Positions 27,134 through 38,207 of a DNA stretch of 64,000 nucleotides are shown piece by piece. The DNA is from Zygnema cylindricum (lineage: Eukaryota; Streptophyta; Zygnematophyceae; Zygnematales; Zygnemataceae), in assembly GCA_037447655.1 (NCBI GenBank), contig JBBHKE010002397.1, forward strand, positions 449,960-513,959, read 5' to 3'. The notes beneath the pieces are model-generated. The model ran no database searches. It was given only the letters and a program-made list of their open reading frames with translations, and was not told the DNA's origin. A program made the position numbers and the translations under genes. The first letter of the stretch is position 1; the number at the start of each line of letters is the position of its first letter.

Positions 27134-27320
27134 ATTATTAGTAATATACATACTATTTATTAATATATTAGGATATACTATTATTAGTATGTATATTACT
27201 AAACACCATTTTTTGTATTCGTATGTATATTACTATATACTATTATTAGTATAGATATTTCTATACACTATTATTCGAGTGTTATAACTGCACTGTTATT
27301 AGTATGTATGTTACCATACA
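27134..27320. repeat. AT-rich palindromic tandem repeats
   Basis: Repeated ACTATTATTAGTATGTATAT-type units, several of them self-complementary, between the two MITE copies. Confidence 0.7.
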
Positions 27321-27323
27321 CTA

Positions 27324-27539
27324 CACCGCCAATCATTATTAGCGTGTAAGTTTTTTTAACGTATACGAATAATTAACGTGGTTTACGCTAATTGGGAATT
27401 TGAAATTTTTTGAAGAAATCGTCTATTCTAATTAGGAATTAGGGTTTTTTTTTAAATAGTGTGGATAATTCTATTTGAGAAAAAAAAAAAAAAAGCGGGA
27501 CGCAATTAGCGTACACAACGCTAATAACAATTGGCGGTG
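27324..27539. mobile_element. Stowaway-like MITE, copy B (216 bp)
   Basis: Both termini are intact: CACCGCCAATCATTATTAGC at the left and, inverted, CACCGCCAATTGTTATTAGC at the right. TA flanks both sides (27322-27323 and 27540-27541). It is homologous to copy A in inverted orientation but shorter. Confidence 0.85.
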
Positions 27540-27735
27540 TACTGAATGTATACTACTGTACTGACTAATATTAAATAAAATGATATATTTTTAGAATTTT
27601 TACTATTTTTACTAATTTTTTGGTTTTTTTTGTTTTATTTTTCATTTGTTGTTTAAGCAAATTTATTATTATTTTCATTTTCAGTTTTCTTAATTTTCAT
27701 TTTATTTTTACATCTATTTTGTTTTTAGTTTTGAT

Positions 27736-28337
27736 TTCAATCCCTCCCTCCCTCCCTCCCTCCCTCCCTCCCTCCCTCCTTCCCTCCCTCTCCCTCTCCC
27801 CCTCAGTTTCCCCCTGCCACTCCCTCTCCCTCTCCCTCTCCCTTTCCCTACCCCCCTCCCACTCCCTCTCCCTCTTCCTTTCTATTTGCCCATTCTCCCT
27901 CCCCTTCTTCTCCTTATCCCTCTTTCCAACTCCCCCCTCCATCCCTCCCTCCCTCTGTCTCTATGCTCCCCCTATCGCCCTAGCTGCTATTTCTCTTTTT
28001 GTCTCTTGTTCTCTCTCTCCCTCTCCCTCTCTCTTCATCCCTCTGTCTTCTCTCTCTCTCCCTCTCCCTCTCTCTTCATCCCTCTGTCTTCTCTCTCTCT
28101 CTCCCTTTCTCTCCCCCTCTCCTCCCTCTCTCCTCCCCCCCCTCTCTCTCCCTCTCCCTATTTCCCTCTCTCTCCCCTTTTCCCTCTCCCTCTCTCACTC
28201 TCTCTCCCTCTCTTTCCCTCTCTCCCTCTCTTTCCCTCTCTCTCCCTCTCTCCCTCTCCCTCTCCCTCTCTCCCTCCCTCTCTTATATGTATATATGTAT
28301 ATATATATATATGTATGTATATATATGTATATATATG

Positions 28338-28385
<48 letters not shown>

Positions 28386-28550
28386 TTACTCTCTCCCCCT
28401 CTCCCCTCCTCCCCCTCCTCCCCCTCCTCCCCCTCCTCCCCCTCCTCCCCCCCTCCTCCCCCCTTCCTCCCCCCCTCCTCCCCCCCTCCTCCCCCCCTCC
28501 TCCCCCCCTCCTCCCCCCCTCCTCCCCCCCTCCTCCCCCTTTTTTGTTAC
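27736..28550. repeat. Long simple-sequence block: (CCCT)n, CT, (TA)n, (CCCCCCTCCT)n
   Basis: In order: a (CCCT)n run from about 27741, mixed C/T hexamers to 28282, a TA/TG run to about 28384, then C-rich CCT units to about 28540. The 354-codon frame spanning it (27620-28684) is pure low complexity (Ser/Pro/Leu, then Tyr/Ile) and is not a gene. Confidence 0.95.
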
Positions 28551-29991
28551 TTTTTCTGTTTTTTGTTTGGGTGGTTTGGTGGTTTTTTTGGAGAACCTTG
28601 GCAGCGGCTCTCTCAGCTTCTGTTTGTCCGATCTTGAACCTCGAGCGGTTAGTAATTAGAACTTTGATTTACCCGAACATGTAAAGCATCCTTAACTCCA
28701 TAAGTCTGTTTAGTAAAGAGCATTATAAAGAATACGCAAGGACGCATTTTAGATTCATAAGCAGTCATAATTGCCCATCGCCGTATATTTCAAAACCCTA
28801 ATCTTTGCTAGACTGTTCTATTTGGTAGATGTTCAAGTGTCAATCTATATATTGTAGATGTTTTAAGTACATAAGCTGCCAGTTATTGCTGACATGCGAA
28901 TGTGCAGTATAGTATTACATTGTGAATCCTTATTAGAGTAAAGAAATCATATCATTGGGTTTTATATCGGAGTGATTTTTTCTAGGTTAGTATTGAATGG
29001 CGTGGCTGATTCTAGAGTGTTTAAAGAATTTTTATTAAGAAAAATTAAGTTTTGCTATTATAACTACCTCAGGTTCAAGGGCTAAAATGTACGAGCACCG
29101 AAATAATAACTCTGATAACATTACTTGGTATATTTATCATTTTCTGACAAAGAGTAGACCTTATGTGAATATGGAATACGAGTCGCAAAGCTGACATTTT
29201 GACAAAACTCGTCTAGTTGTCTACAGTACTTGTGAAATGAAGTGTCTACAACCTCAACTGGAATTTGACTATTTTTGGCTTCAGACTATATGAATACGGA
29301 AAGGAAAAACTGAAACATCTGTGGAAATAGTACTACATACTCAATACTCAAAATTCAAAACTCAAACATTTTACTCGTCCTTTATGTGCATTGTCAGTAT
29401 ATTCACGATAGGGACACGTTAAAAATACCATATATACACAAACATACACACTATTACCTCACCCACCTTTGACCACAAACTGGCTGCCACTACTTCAGGA
29501 TTTTGGCATTAATTTTGACTCCACAATTCCGTGACATGCATCACCTCACATGCTTAACTTTTTCTTTTTTTTGCCTTTGCAATGCCCATAGTATGACACA
29601 AAAAATTGTTCGGCAGGTAGTATTGCCATTAGTTTTCATTAACAAAAGTTAAAAACTCACATAAAACAAAAAAAACCAGCTGCAAAATTTAACCTAATAC
29701 TTGATTCATTCCACCACATTTAGGTGAATAACCGGAATCTTTGTTTTCTAGTTGACATCTATGACCATCTTCTTCCTTAAGAGGAGGCCATGACAGTCAA
29801 ACTAATATCTGGCCCTGTATTGTCTACAAATGTCAAAAAGTACTATCCAACAAATAGAGAGAAAGGTACAACGGCATAACGAGATACATCTAATACGTCC
29901 GAAGGTATGAAAACAAAACAGAAGGAAAAGGTCTTCAAAATCCCTTCGATGCTTAGTTTATCTTTACATAGCAACTTAACAATTTTCAAAA

Positions 29992-32900
29992 TCATGTAGT
30001 TGCGAATTGACGGTCGAGATTTGACGATTCTTCGGCCGAGGGAGCACCGCTGGGCAAACCTTTCTTCAAGGTACTTGGATTGTACTTTTTGGTGATTTTC
30101 TGGTAGTTTTGTTTTCTCCAGTTTTTACCGAAATGACCAAAAGTTACGATTCTGAGGACCAAACGAGCCACTCGACTGAGAGGATCCTGAAGACCTTCTG
30201 GCTGGTAATGTCCAAACCTCCAATCTCTCTGAATTAAAGGTCTCGTAATAGGGACGTCAAGCCCACCTGATTTCCCTCCCATACATTATTACCATCCATT
30301 ATAGACTATGCAACCATAAAATGATAATACAACTAATGTTTGTTGAGGATTGATCCACGCTATATTGGGTGAAAGGTTCTTTTGAGGGTTTTCTCCACAC
30401 CGTATTGGGTAGATGTCTTTTATGCAAATAAAGACGAATTCCAGGAAGAAGAAGTAAAAATTGGCTGGCATCATTTTCTTTTCTAAATGTATTCTTACAA
30501 TAAATATTCGTGTTAGAATTAGCTATACATATACTCGTGGATATAGGAAATTGTGAGAAAGATGAAAGGATCGGTTGTCAGATTATGCGTGTTCAAACTT
30601 TTATGAACTTGACATGGGAGAGACTTTAGCTTTAGTAATTTTGAATTCAAATGTCAAAATTCAATATTTTAGAGATATCATCTGCAGGAGCTTAAAAGTA
30701 CCATCCCAACTCATTCCATAACAAATAAAAAACCCATGAAGAATTCTGGCATCATCAACTCTCCTCAAATTTCCCCTAGTAGAACACACCATTTGATTAC
30801 CATTTAAATACAAGAGGATAACATACAACATAGCACATAACATAACATTTAGAATACAATTTATTTTAAATCATAACCGTAACATCTCTTCTCTTACCAG
30901 CATACATCAGACCATTCGGCTCAACTTGACGAAAAAATGGCCTCTCCTTTCCAGTTGCTGCTGCTTCCATTAAACTGTCCCATGCCTCATCTCGTTGAGA
31001 TCGAGTAACTTTTCCCGTCTTTGATACCTGTATCCAAGATTTGCCGAAATCTAAGCAAGAAATACAAATTGCTCACATATCAAACTGCTTTTGACAGGTT
31101 CTCATTGCAGATACCATATTTCTTAGGAACAGAACTTCATGTTTCTAAAGTTTTCAGGGGTTCTCAACGCATCTCTGCTCCTTATGCACACATATTTCTC
31201 GGAGCTTTTACAGACAGTTTATCCCAACTTGTTATTATTCCAAACATGACGTCCCAGACAATTGTAAAAAACATTCCTTTGAAAAACCTTGTTCTCTTTC
31301 CAGCTTTCTACTTTCCATCAGAAGCATAGTTTTCCAGCCTGGCGTAGACAAATTTAATGCCTAAGTGTCAAGACAACTTTCCAGACAACCCAAACTACTA
31401 TTCTTTAATAATCCTCTCCATCGTCCTTTAGTGCCTCTAAAACATAGTTTTAACGTGTGAAAAATTATGGAAACACTAATTATGATTAACCAGTATGATA
31501 CGGGTATTTGTCTGTTAAATACAGGTATAATACGAGATAATGACATATAGTGTTTCCATACATTTCCGCACATTAAAACTATGCTCTAAACATCTTGACA
31601 AGTCGGGAGAAAAAAAGACCAACAAAAGTAACTAGACAATATCCTCACCTCTGCATACAAATAAATGGAAGGAAAGCAAAGAACAAGGATAATAAGAGAA
31701 AATCCTCACCTCTGCATACAAATAGAAGGAAGGGCGTTTTGTGCGTTTCAGATTGTTAGCCCGGTCCACATGGACAAGACCAAACTTTGGGCCATATCCA
31801 TCGGCCCATTCCCAGTTATCCGACGTCGTCCAATGGAGATACCCTTTCACAGGCACACCCTGGCAAAAAAAAAAACTGACTCTTTTTAGGCTTCTTTCTT
31901 CAATGATGATGCTAAGACCAGAAAAAGCTTATACAGACATTAAAACCATTTACAAGTGAGAAGGTTTTTGGTGAAATTGAGAGGTCTCAATAAAAATTAA
32001 CTACTTCCTTTGTCTTTCTAGCAGTATCGAATTCAATACTCAGCTCTCAGGAGATATTATTATCAATAATATTTGTTATCCGCTTGTCTTTTTTAAGTCA
32101 AAATTTCTGCTCTAAATGCGATCATTCTTGAACTTGAAAACAGGAAATATTATTGATGCACTAGTTGTGGCAACAACTCTTGGTAATTCACGATTAAGTG
32201 AAATAAAAAACACTTAAAAGATAAATCTGAGAGAGGAATAAACCTGATTCATAGCAGCTCGAATTGCCAAAAGGTGTTCCAGGATGTACGGCCTTCGGAT
32301 ATAGTCAGTTCCATCCGCTATACCGTTCTCCGTAATGTAAAACGGAACATCAAGCTTCCGTTCGATGTTGTACCGCTTGTGGAACATCAAGAGGGAACGA
32401 TAAAGGCCATCTGGCAAAACTCCTCGACCAGAGTCACTGTATTCTTCAGTGGGCACTAACTTCAGTCCTGGTCCACATGCAAATTCCTGTGAAAGAAAAA
32501 AGGTTGCCATACTTAGAAACTGGAGATAAGCCATGGTGTTGTGGTTCTCCGACAGGTAAACATATCAAAAAGGAAATTGAAGAACTCGTTTCTATTATTG
32601 AAGGGAACACAAAAATAATGTAAGCTCGCTAAAGTACACATTTTCTTCAAGTTTATACTTTTTTATGGTCTTAAGAGGGCATTGATGGATTGGTGGTTAA
32701 GATTGTGGATTGAAAATGACAGCCCATTTTCACTTCATCATTGTAACAACATAACTAGTACTCAGCGTGTTTAGGTCCTTTCTTGGCTAATAACTTCTCC
32801 TGTACCACATGTTCCACATGTTTAACATTGTACATATGATGTGCCCGTTGCTTAGTCTCAAAAGAGGTAATCAAATGAAAACAAAGTAAGCAACTGCAGA

Positions 32901-35900
32901 TGCAACAGTGCGTTCAAGTCAATAACACAAAGAATGAAGGAAAGCAACACACCTGGCCATAGTAGTTTATGCCGATAAATTCACATTTCTCACAAACGTC
33001 ATCGACAAAGGCAAATCGAGTCAACAGTGTGCTAAGACTAGCGATTGGGGTGTCAAAGAGACCATATGGACGCATCCAAGAAACGTGATGTGATACACCC
33101 ACTTTTGTCGTTCGTCCTTTATTTTTTCTGCAAAAGATAAGTTGCGCAGGAACAATTTTGAGTATGTCAATCCGCGTAGGCTGTCACTATTAAAATGAGA
33201 CTTAGGCGGGAAGGAAAATTGCAAGCATTATATAGTATAGCAGATTCTAACTATGACTATACCATCCAAAATAACCATGTATAACGACAATTGCAAGAGA
33301 CAATGCGAACCAAGAACCTGTCTTCAATGACATCAGTGTCAGAATTAGAATTTAAGCAATCATCCAAGACCCTGAAAGACCATCTGAGAAGCTGCATTCA
33401 TTCCAGCTTCTTATTTTTGTTCCATGTAAATTTGGAGTCGTTTTAGAAATCCCTCATCCTTTTGTCGATAATTCCCAAGCCATTGCCAATGATGTTATTG
33501 AGCCCATATACTCCACAAGAAGAACAAAGACATCCTCCAAAAATAAAAGACAGTCCCCAAACTCCCCATCACGTACGCTTCCTCGTGCAGAATATCATAG
33601 CTGAGATTATGGGCATCTGCCATGGCGCTCATGACTTGTTCAAATGCTCCTTTGGGAAGAGCTGACGTGGCACTCTCTAACAGGTTAGGATTTGCTCCTG
33701 GCCATGCTCCAGCACAGTATGTTAACATCGCGAACACATGGGGCTCGTTGAAAGTAATGTACCACTTGACAAGGTCTCCATACTCAGCAGCCACCAATCT
33801 GCAAAAAAAAAACCATCTCAGAAGCCATCATCATTATCACCATACTTGTCAGAGTCATTAGTACCATCATTAACACTCAAAACTATTCATTCTATTGTCC
33901 ATCAGGTACACTGAAATAAGCTGAGAGTCGACAAATAAAAATCAGCATTTTGGCGAATACTCTTCGGAAACTCAGAAACAACTAAGTAGATACGCATAGG
34001 ACAGCTTTCAAATAAACAAAAATGGAAGTTCCACATATTATCTGGGCGAGTAGTAAAACAGGTATACGTGCCTGACTGATTAACACAAGCAAGTTTCTAA
34101 TGACAGTGTAGTTTACAATAATGCAGAATGAATGAGCGGTTCTGCTTTCATAACTTATGGGCTTATGCATTATTTTTATTCCCCCATTATAAACAGCAAA
34201 ACAAACATATGAGATTAACCATTTCAAAAAAAGCGTCAATGTCGATAGAGTCTACCAGTACAAAGCTGCTTTCAATTTTTTTCCAAGATATTAATATTCC
34301 TCTTTACTTTCTTATTCCATAAAGCGCGCTTGAGGAAACACGATTCCAATTGCCTCTGCACATTCAAATTTAGAGAAAAGCCCCCTTTCTAACGTTTAAT
34401 CCCTTGCATTACACCGTATGACAGTGTGAATGAATTTTGCAAAGTGGACAGAAACTTCGCTTACCGCGAAAAGTCCAAAAAATATCGGACGGTTTTTTCC
34501 TCCTTCCACCCCCCATACACCGAAGCCCACTTCGGGAGAGAGTGGTGAAACAGTGAGAGCATAATTTCCATGTTGTGTGCTCGCACCCTTTCTAAAATCC
34601 AACGATAATGTTTCACAGCAGCCCAATCAACCTGCGGGAAACACCACAGACAGCTCATTACTTGGTTTAACATTGCCTTTTTTAACACACGACTAATTGG
34701 CGCAGAAAAAATAAACACGATTCAATAAGAGACAGGAAACGCGATAGCGATCACACAATTGCAACAAACAGCAGCCGAGAAGCAAAATTTAAAAAGGCAA
34801 AAGTTAAGGTACATACAGCATTAGAGGCTCCATCTACAGGCTCTCTTGGCATGATTCTGCCCCAGTCAATTCCAAGACGAAATACACTTTGATTGGCCTC
34901 TTTCGCCAATTGCAGTTCTGTGTCTGGCTCCGTCCAAAATTTAAGACGTATTTCTCTGCAGGAAAAAGGTCACGTGTCATTCTTCATTAAGGTCTACCTG
35001 ATATAGGCAGCAAATAAAAACCTTCAATTGGCAGAAAATACTTCATCCATGTTTAAATAGATTCAAACCAGCATAAAATAAGCTGGACTTCACCATCGAA
35101 CACATTTTGAAATTCTTAGTGGCTTTATTGTCAAGCTCTATTAAGTTCACAGGCAAAGAAAAAAACAAAATGAAAAATTGCACTCCAAGTACTTTTTTGT
35201 ACAAACCAACAAATATTAATTCAGTGCATTTTGTGCATTTTGCAGTTACTTTGAACAGAACCTATCTATGTTTTCTAGACTCTCTACCATCCTCGGTGCT
35301 TTAGTAGAGCTCGGCTACTTACGGAAACGGCACATTATGGAAAGCGGCAACATTTGGGCTGTAATCGTCATCCTCATCCTCCTCCTCCTCTTCCGTTCTT
35401 TTTTTCTCCTTCTTTCTCCTCTGCTCCTCTGAGCCACTGATTGCTTTTGATATTTTGCCCCACAATCTACGAACAGGCCTCGTTGGGTCCAGATTTTGAA
35501 GTTTATCTACATAAGTCATAACCGGATCTTGGGTGCTTCTCCTGGACCTTTGTCGTGCAGGAGCTCTGGCCAAAAGTTGCGCTTTAATAGTCCTTTCCTC
35601 TCCAGAAACGTCATCTGTCGGTCCCAAAGGTACAACTGCTTTTAAACCTGAACCGACTACTTCCCATTCTCCAGCCGCAGATTTTTCTACTCCATTATTG
35701 GCTTCGTCAGCCCGACTGACTAATATACCACTTTCATGGAGGCTCGAGCTTTGTTCTCCGTTGTCATTTGGGTCAACAATGACCATGCTCTGTGACAGAC
35801 CATGGTCATCTCCCTCCGCCTGTAATGTTGAACTTACCGCCTTTTCTTCAGCTCGAGGATCCATCTCACTGCCACCCAGGCCTCTGACTGTCACATCCTC

Positions 35901-37083
35901 TACCTCTTTTACTGCAGATGTGGCTCCTGCCTCTCCTTCACCAGCTGCACCGAATGGCGGGTATTTATGCTCCGGTTTCATTTTTTTTGGATAAGTCTCT
36001 TTCGCAAACTCCAACCAAGCATCATCTAGTTCATCTTCCACATGGGCAGGGGCAGTCGCTAGGCCAAAAAAGAAGCCTCCCTCGTCAACTGCAACTCACA
36101 AAGACAATTATTTAGTTCCTGATTAGACAGTCATCTTTGTTACTGCATACAATAGATATATACATATATATATAGCAAGATATAAAAACACAAGTATACA
36201 ACCGAAAAATTATACATGTGGTACATGATGTAATTTGCTCTAAAGAAACGTGACGTCTACATGAAGGGAAATAACATGCAGCTATGAGCAGAAGTCAAGT
36301 CTAAGCCAACACTATATGAGGTACACAGAGGGAGACAGTGGTACACTGCCCATCCTAATTTGAGTAATATCTCTAATTCAAGTGCGAGTTTTTTTAACCC
36401 AAAATCATAAACTAGTGGTAGTAAAAATAGCTAGTTGAGTTTCCCATAATGAGCCACATGGCAAAACAAAATCTAGTGCAGCTAATTCCAATAAAGTGTA
36501 AAAAAGTAAAATTCACTAACTCTAATAGGGATGGGCAGTGTACTGTTTCAAAGAAAGTTGCACGTTGCAAACAAAAAGCAAATTTGAGAGGAATAAAATC
36601 ACAAAAACAAGCAAAAAAATAAAGACATGAAATCCTTTAATGCTTCTAACAGTTTACTAGCCTTTCAGTTGTTAGTAACAAAGAGCTTCATTAGATTAGA
36701 GCTGAAAACAGCAGTGTCAGCAATGTCATGAGTAATACATGTTACAACAGAAGAATCATTCGCATTTCTTTTCCGATTCAGTTTTGCAACAATTGACAGT
36801 TCAACATGAAATGCAGCGTAATAAAAATATTCCATTTAAAATCAAAATAAACGAGCCAGCTCTTACAAAGCTACATGCAACTCTTAAAAATCAAAATAAG
36901 CGTACCATCTTTGCTGACATCAAATGTTGCAAGAACCTCATTTGTCTCGTCTATAGGGTTACTGAATTTTCCTAAGTGGTCCTTTGCATAATTTCGATAA
37001 ACTGCTCCATTTATTACTACAGAAATAAGACCTGCAACTCCAATAACTTTTCCAGTATTCACCACAACATCAACGAGTGACAT
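29992..37083 (-). CDS. SFR2: SFR2, galactolipid:galactolipid galactosyltransferase (GH1 family), complete
   Basis: Chloroplast outer-envelope enzyme of the GH1 fold that transfers galactose between monogalactolipids, making oligogalactolipids and diacylglycerol under freezing or stress. Ten exons: 37083-36906, 36088-35323, 34955-34817, 34631-34465, 33798-33577, 33127-32953, 32486-32244, 31859-31710, 31027-30898 and 30266-29992; all phases agree, giving 814 codons. The N-terminus is a hydrophobic anchor (VVVNTGKVIGVAGLISVVI). Then come FFFGLATAPAHVEDELDDAW, the acid/base motif TFNEP (Glu about 435), MRPYGLFD, the nucleophile motif ITENG (Glu about 602), TSDNWEWADGYGPKFGL and the SFR2-specific tail RDWRFGHYQPEGLQDPLSRV. 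Exon 2 inserts a long acidic, Ser/Lys/Glu-rich segment (about residues 91-304), roughly 160 residues longer than in Arabidopsis as I recall it. Intron 8 holds a duplicated exon-8 end. Confidence 0.96.
31642..31724. repeat. Duplicated exon end with splice donor, SFR2 intron 8
   Basis: A 22-bp identical sequence (31642-31663 and 31703-31724) within a 61-bp offset duplication. In the gene's sense each copy is the end of exon 8 (Tyr-Leu-Tyr-Ala-Glu) plus the donor GTGAGGA. The second donor lies 61 bases downstream of the one used here, so its use would shift the frame. Confidence 0.85.
36344..36540. mobile_element. Stowaway-like MITE in SFR2 intron 1 (197 bp)
   Basis: Left end CACTGCCCATCCTAATTTGA and right end, inverted, CACTGCCCATCCCTATTAGA. 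TA flanks both sides (36342-36343, 36541-36542). The interior shares AAATCATAAA(C/T)TAGTG and CTAATTCCAATAAAGTGT with the copy at 39600. Confidence 0.85.
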
Positions 37084-38207
37084 GGCTACCTCAAAAGTGT
37101 CACTGAAAAATATGTAATTTCCTGTAACCGTGGCAATATCCGTGCAAACAGAGTTAGTTCATGTATCTGTGGAAATTTTCCTACAGACGAAAATATATTT
37201 GACTCTTTACTCCCTTTTCTCTCCTCTTCTCTTCTCTCTCTCCTGCATGAATCCCTTCACAGCAGTCTTCGTCTTTTTTCTTTTTTTGTTTGTTATTAAT
37301 TGCTATGACTTCAATAGGATCTCCAGATTCCTTGTCTTGTCACGGTAGCCTCGTACTTTCACCAGTTGACACGCGGCAAGGTTTGAATAAGGTAAGTTAG
37401 AAGTCGTACAACCAAAAAAGAGCTCGAACATTGCCGCGTACGCAGAAACTTTCGGTGATCTCCACGTGGCGACTGACTTACATCGAATTTGACGCGTGGC
37501 GCATGTTCCGTTCAAATGCTGTACTTCAGTCGTCGCTACTGGTAGTGTGGATTTCGTTACAACAAACTGGAATGCGAGCTGAGTACTTGTACGTAAAAAG
37601 TATAATAAATACATTGTGGTATAGAAATATAATCAGTTACAGTACGTAAAAAAGTATGTTAAGTACATTGTCGTACGAAAATATCATGAAATTTGTATTC
37701 TGTATCTTTTACATAAAAGTTGCATGCAGGAAATTGTGAAAGTGATTTTGTGGAGACTTGGACATTGTTATCAGTTAATAAACTTTATCATTGTTTTTTT
37801 TTCCTTACAGGTTGTCTTTAGAAGACTGGTAAAGAAAAACATTGTTGAAGAGACTATTGACTACCACTATTTTCGGAATTTTGTAGAAATTATGCACTTT
37901 AATTTACTAACAAGTACCAATGTCCAGAATAATTTTGAAGATTATTGTATTATACCAAATTAAGGGCAACTCAGAAACTTAGCCGAACACTTTTGGCACT
38001 AGTTTTGCTCGCAAAATTTTGCGAGGGAGACTTTGCTTTTTGTGACTCTTTTCTAGTTTAATCAGTGACTGTGACCAATTGCAGACAAAATCTTTCCTGT
38101 TTTGTGCAAACTGTTGATTGAGATTTAAAAGTGAAAAACATCTATTAACGTGTTAATAATCCAGGGGATATCTTCTTTTGTTTGAAATTTTAGTTCTCGA
38201 CTAGACG
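37084..38207. promoter_or_regulatory. Divergent intergenic region, SFR2 and amidase-like gene
   Basis: 1.1 kb between two start codons pointing away from each other. It contains a C/T-rich patch (37208-37245) and an imperfect tandem duplication of about 53 bp at roughly 37584-37690 (GTACGTAAAAA(A)GTAT units). No specific promoter motif is assigned. Confidence 0.45.

Larger units (their letters stand above)
21085..29991. other. 8.9-kb gene-free, transposon-rich interval
   Basis: No exon chain or recognisable protein domain on either strand. The interval holds the small transposons and repeats listed separately between 21877 and 28550. From about 28560 to 29990 I see AT-rich unique sequence. 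A short minus-strand stretch near 28590-28660 reads FKIGQTEAERAAAKVL but has no matching exons around it. Confidence 0.7.

Noticed and set aside
28590-28665. Short minus-strand peptide FKIGQTEAERAAAKVL as an exon
   Set aside because: No neighbouring exons, no homology I can name, and it sits beside simple repeats; too little evidence.
27620-28684. 354-codon open frame on the plus strand
   Set aside because: It spans only simple repeats (CCCT, CT, TA and CCT runs); the translation is monotonous Ser/Pro/Leu then Tyr/Ile with no domain.
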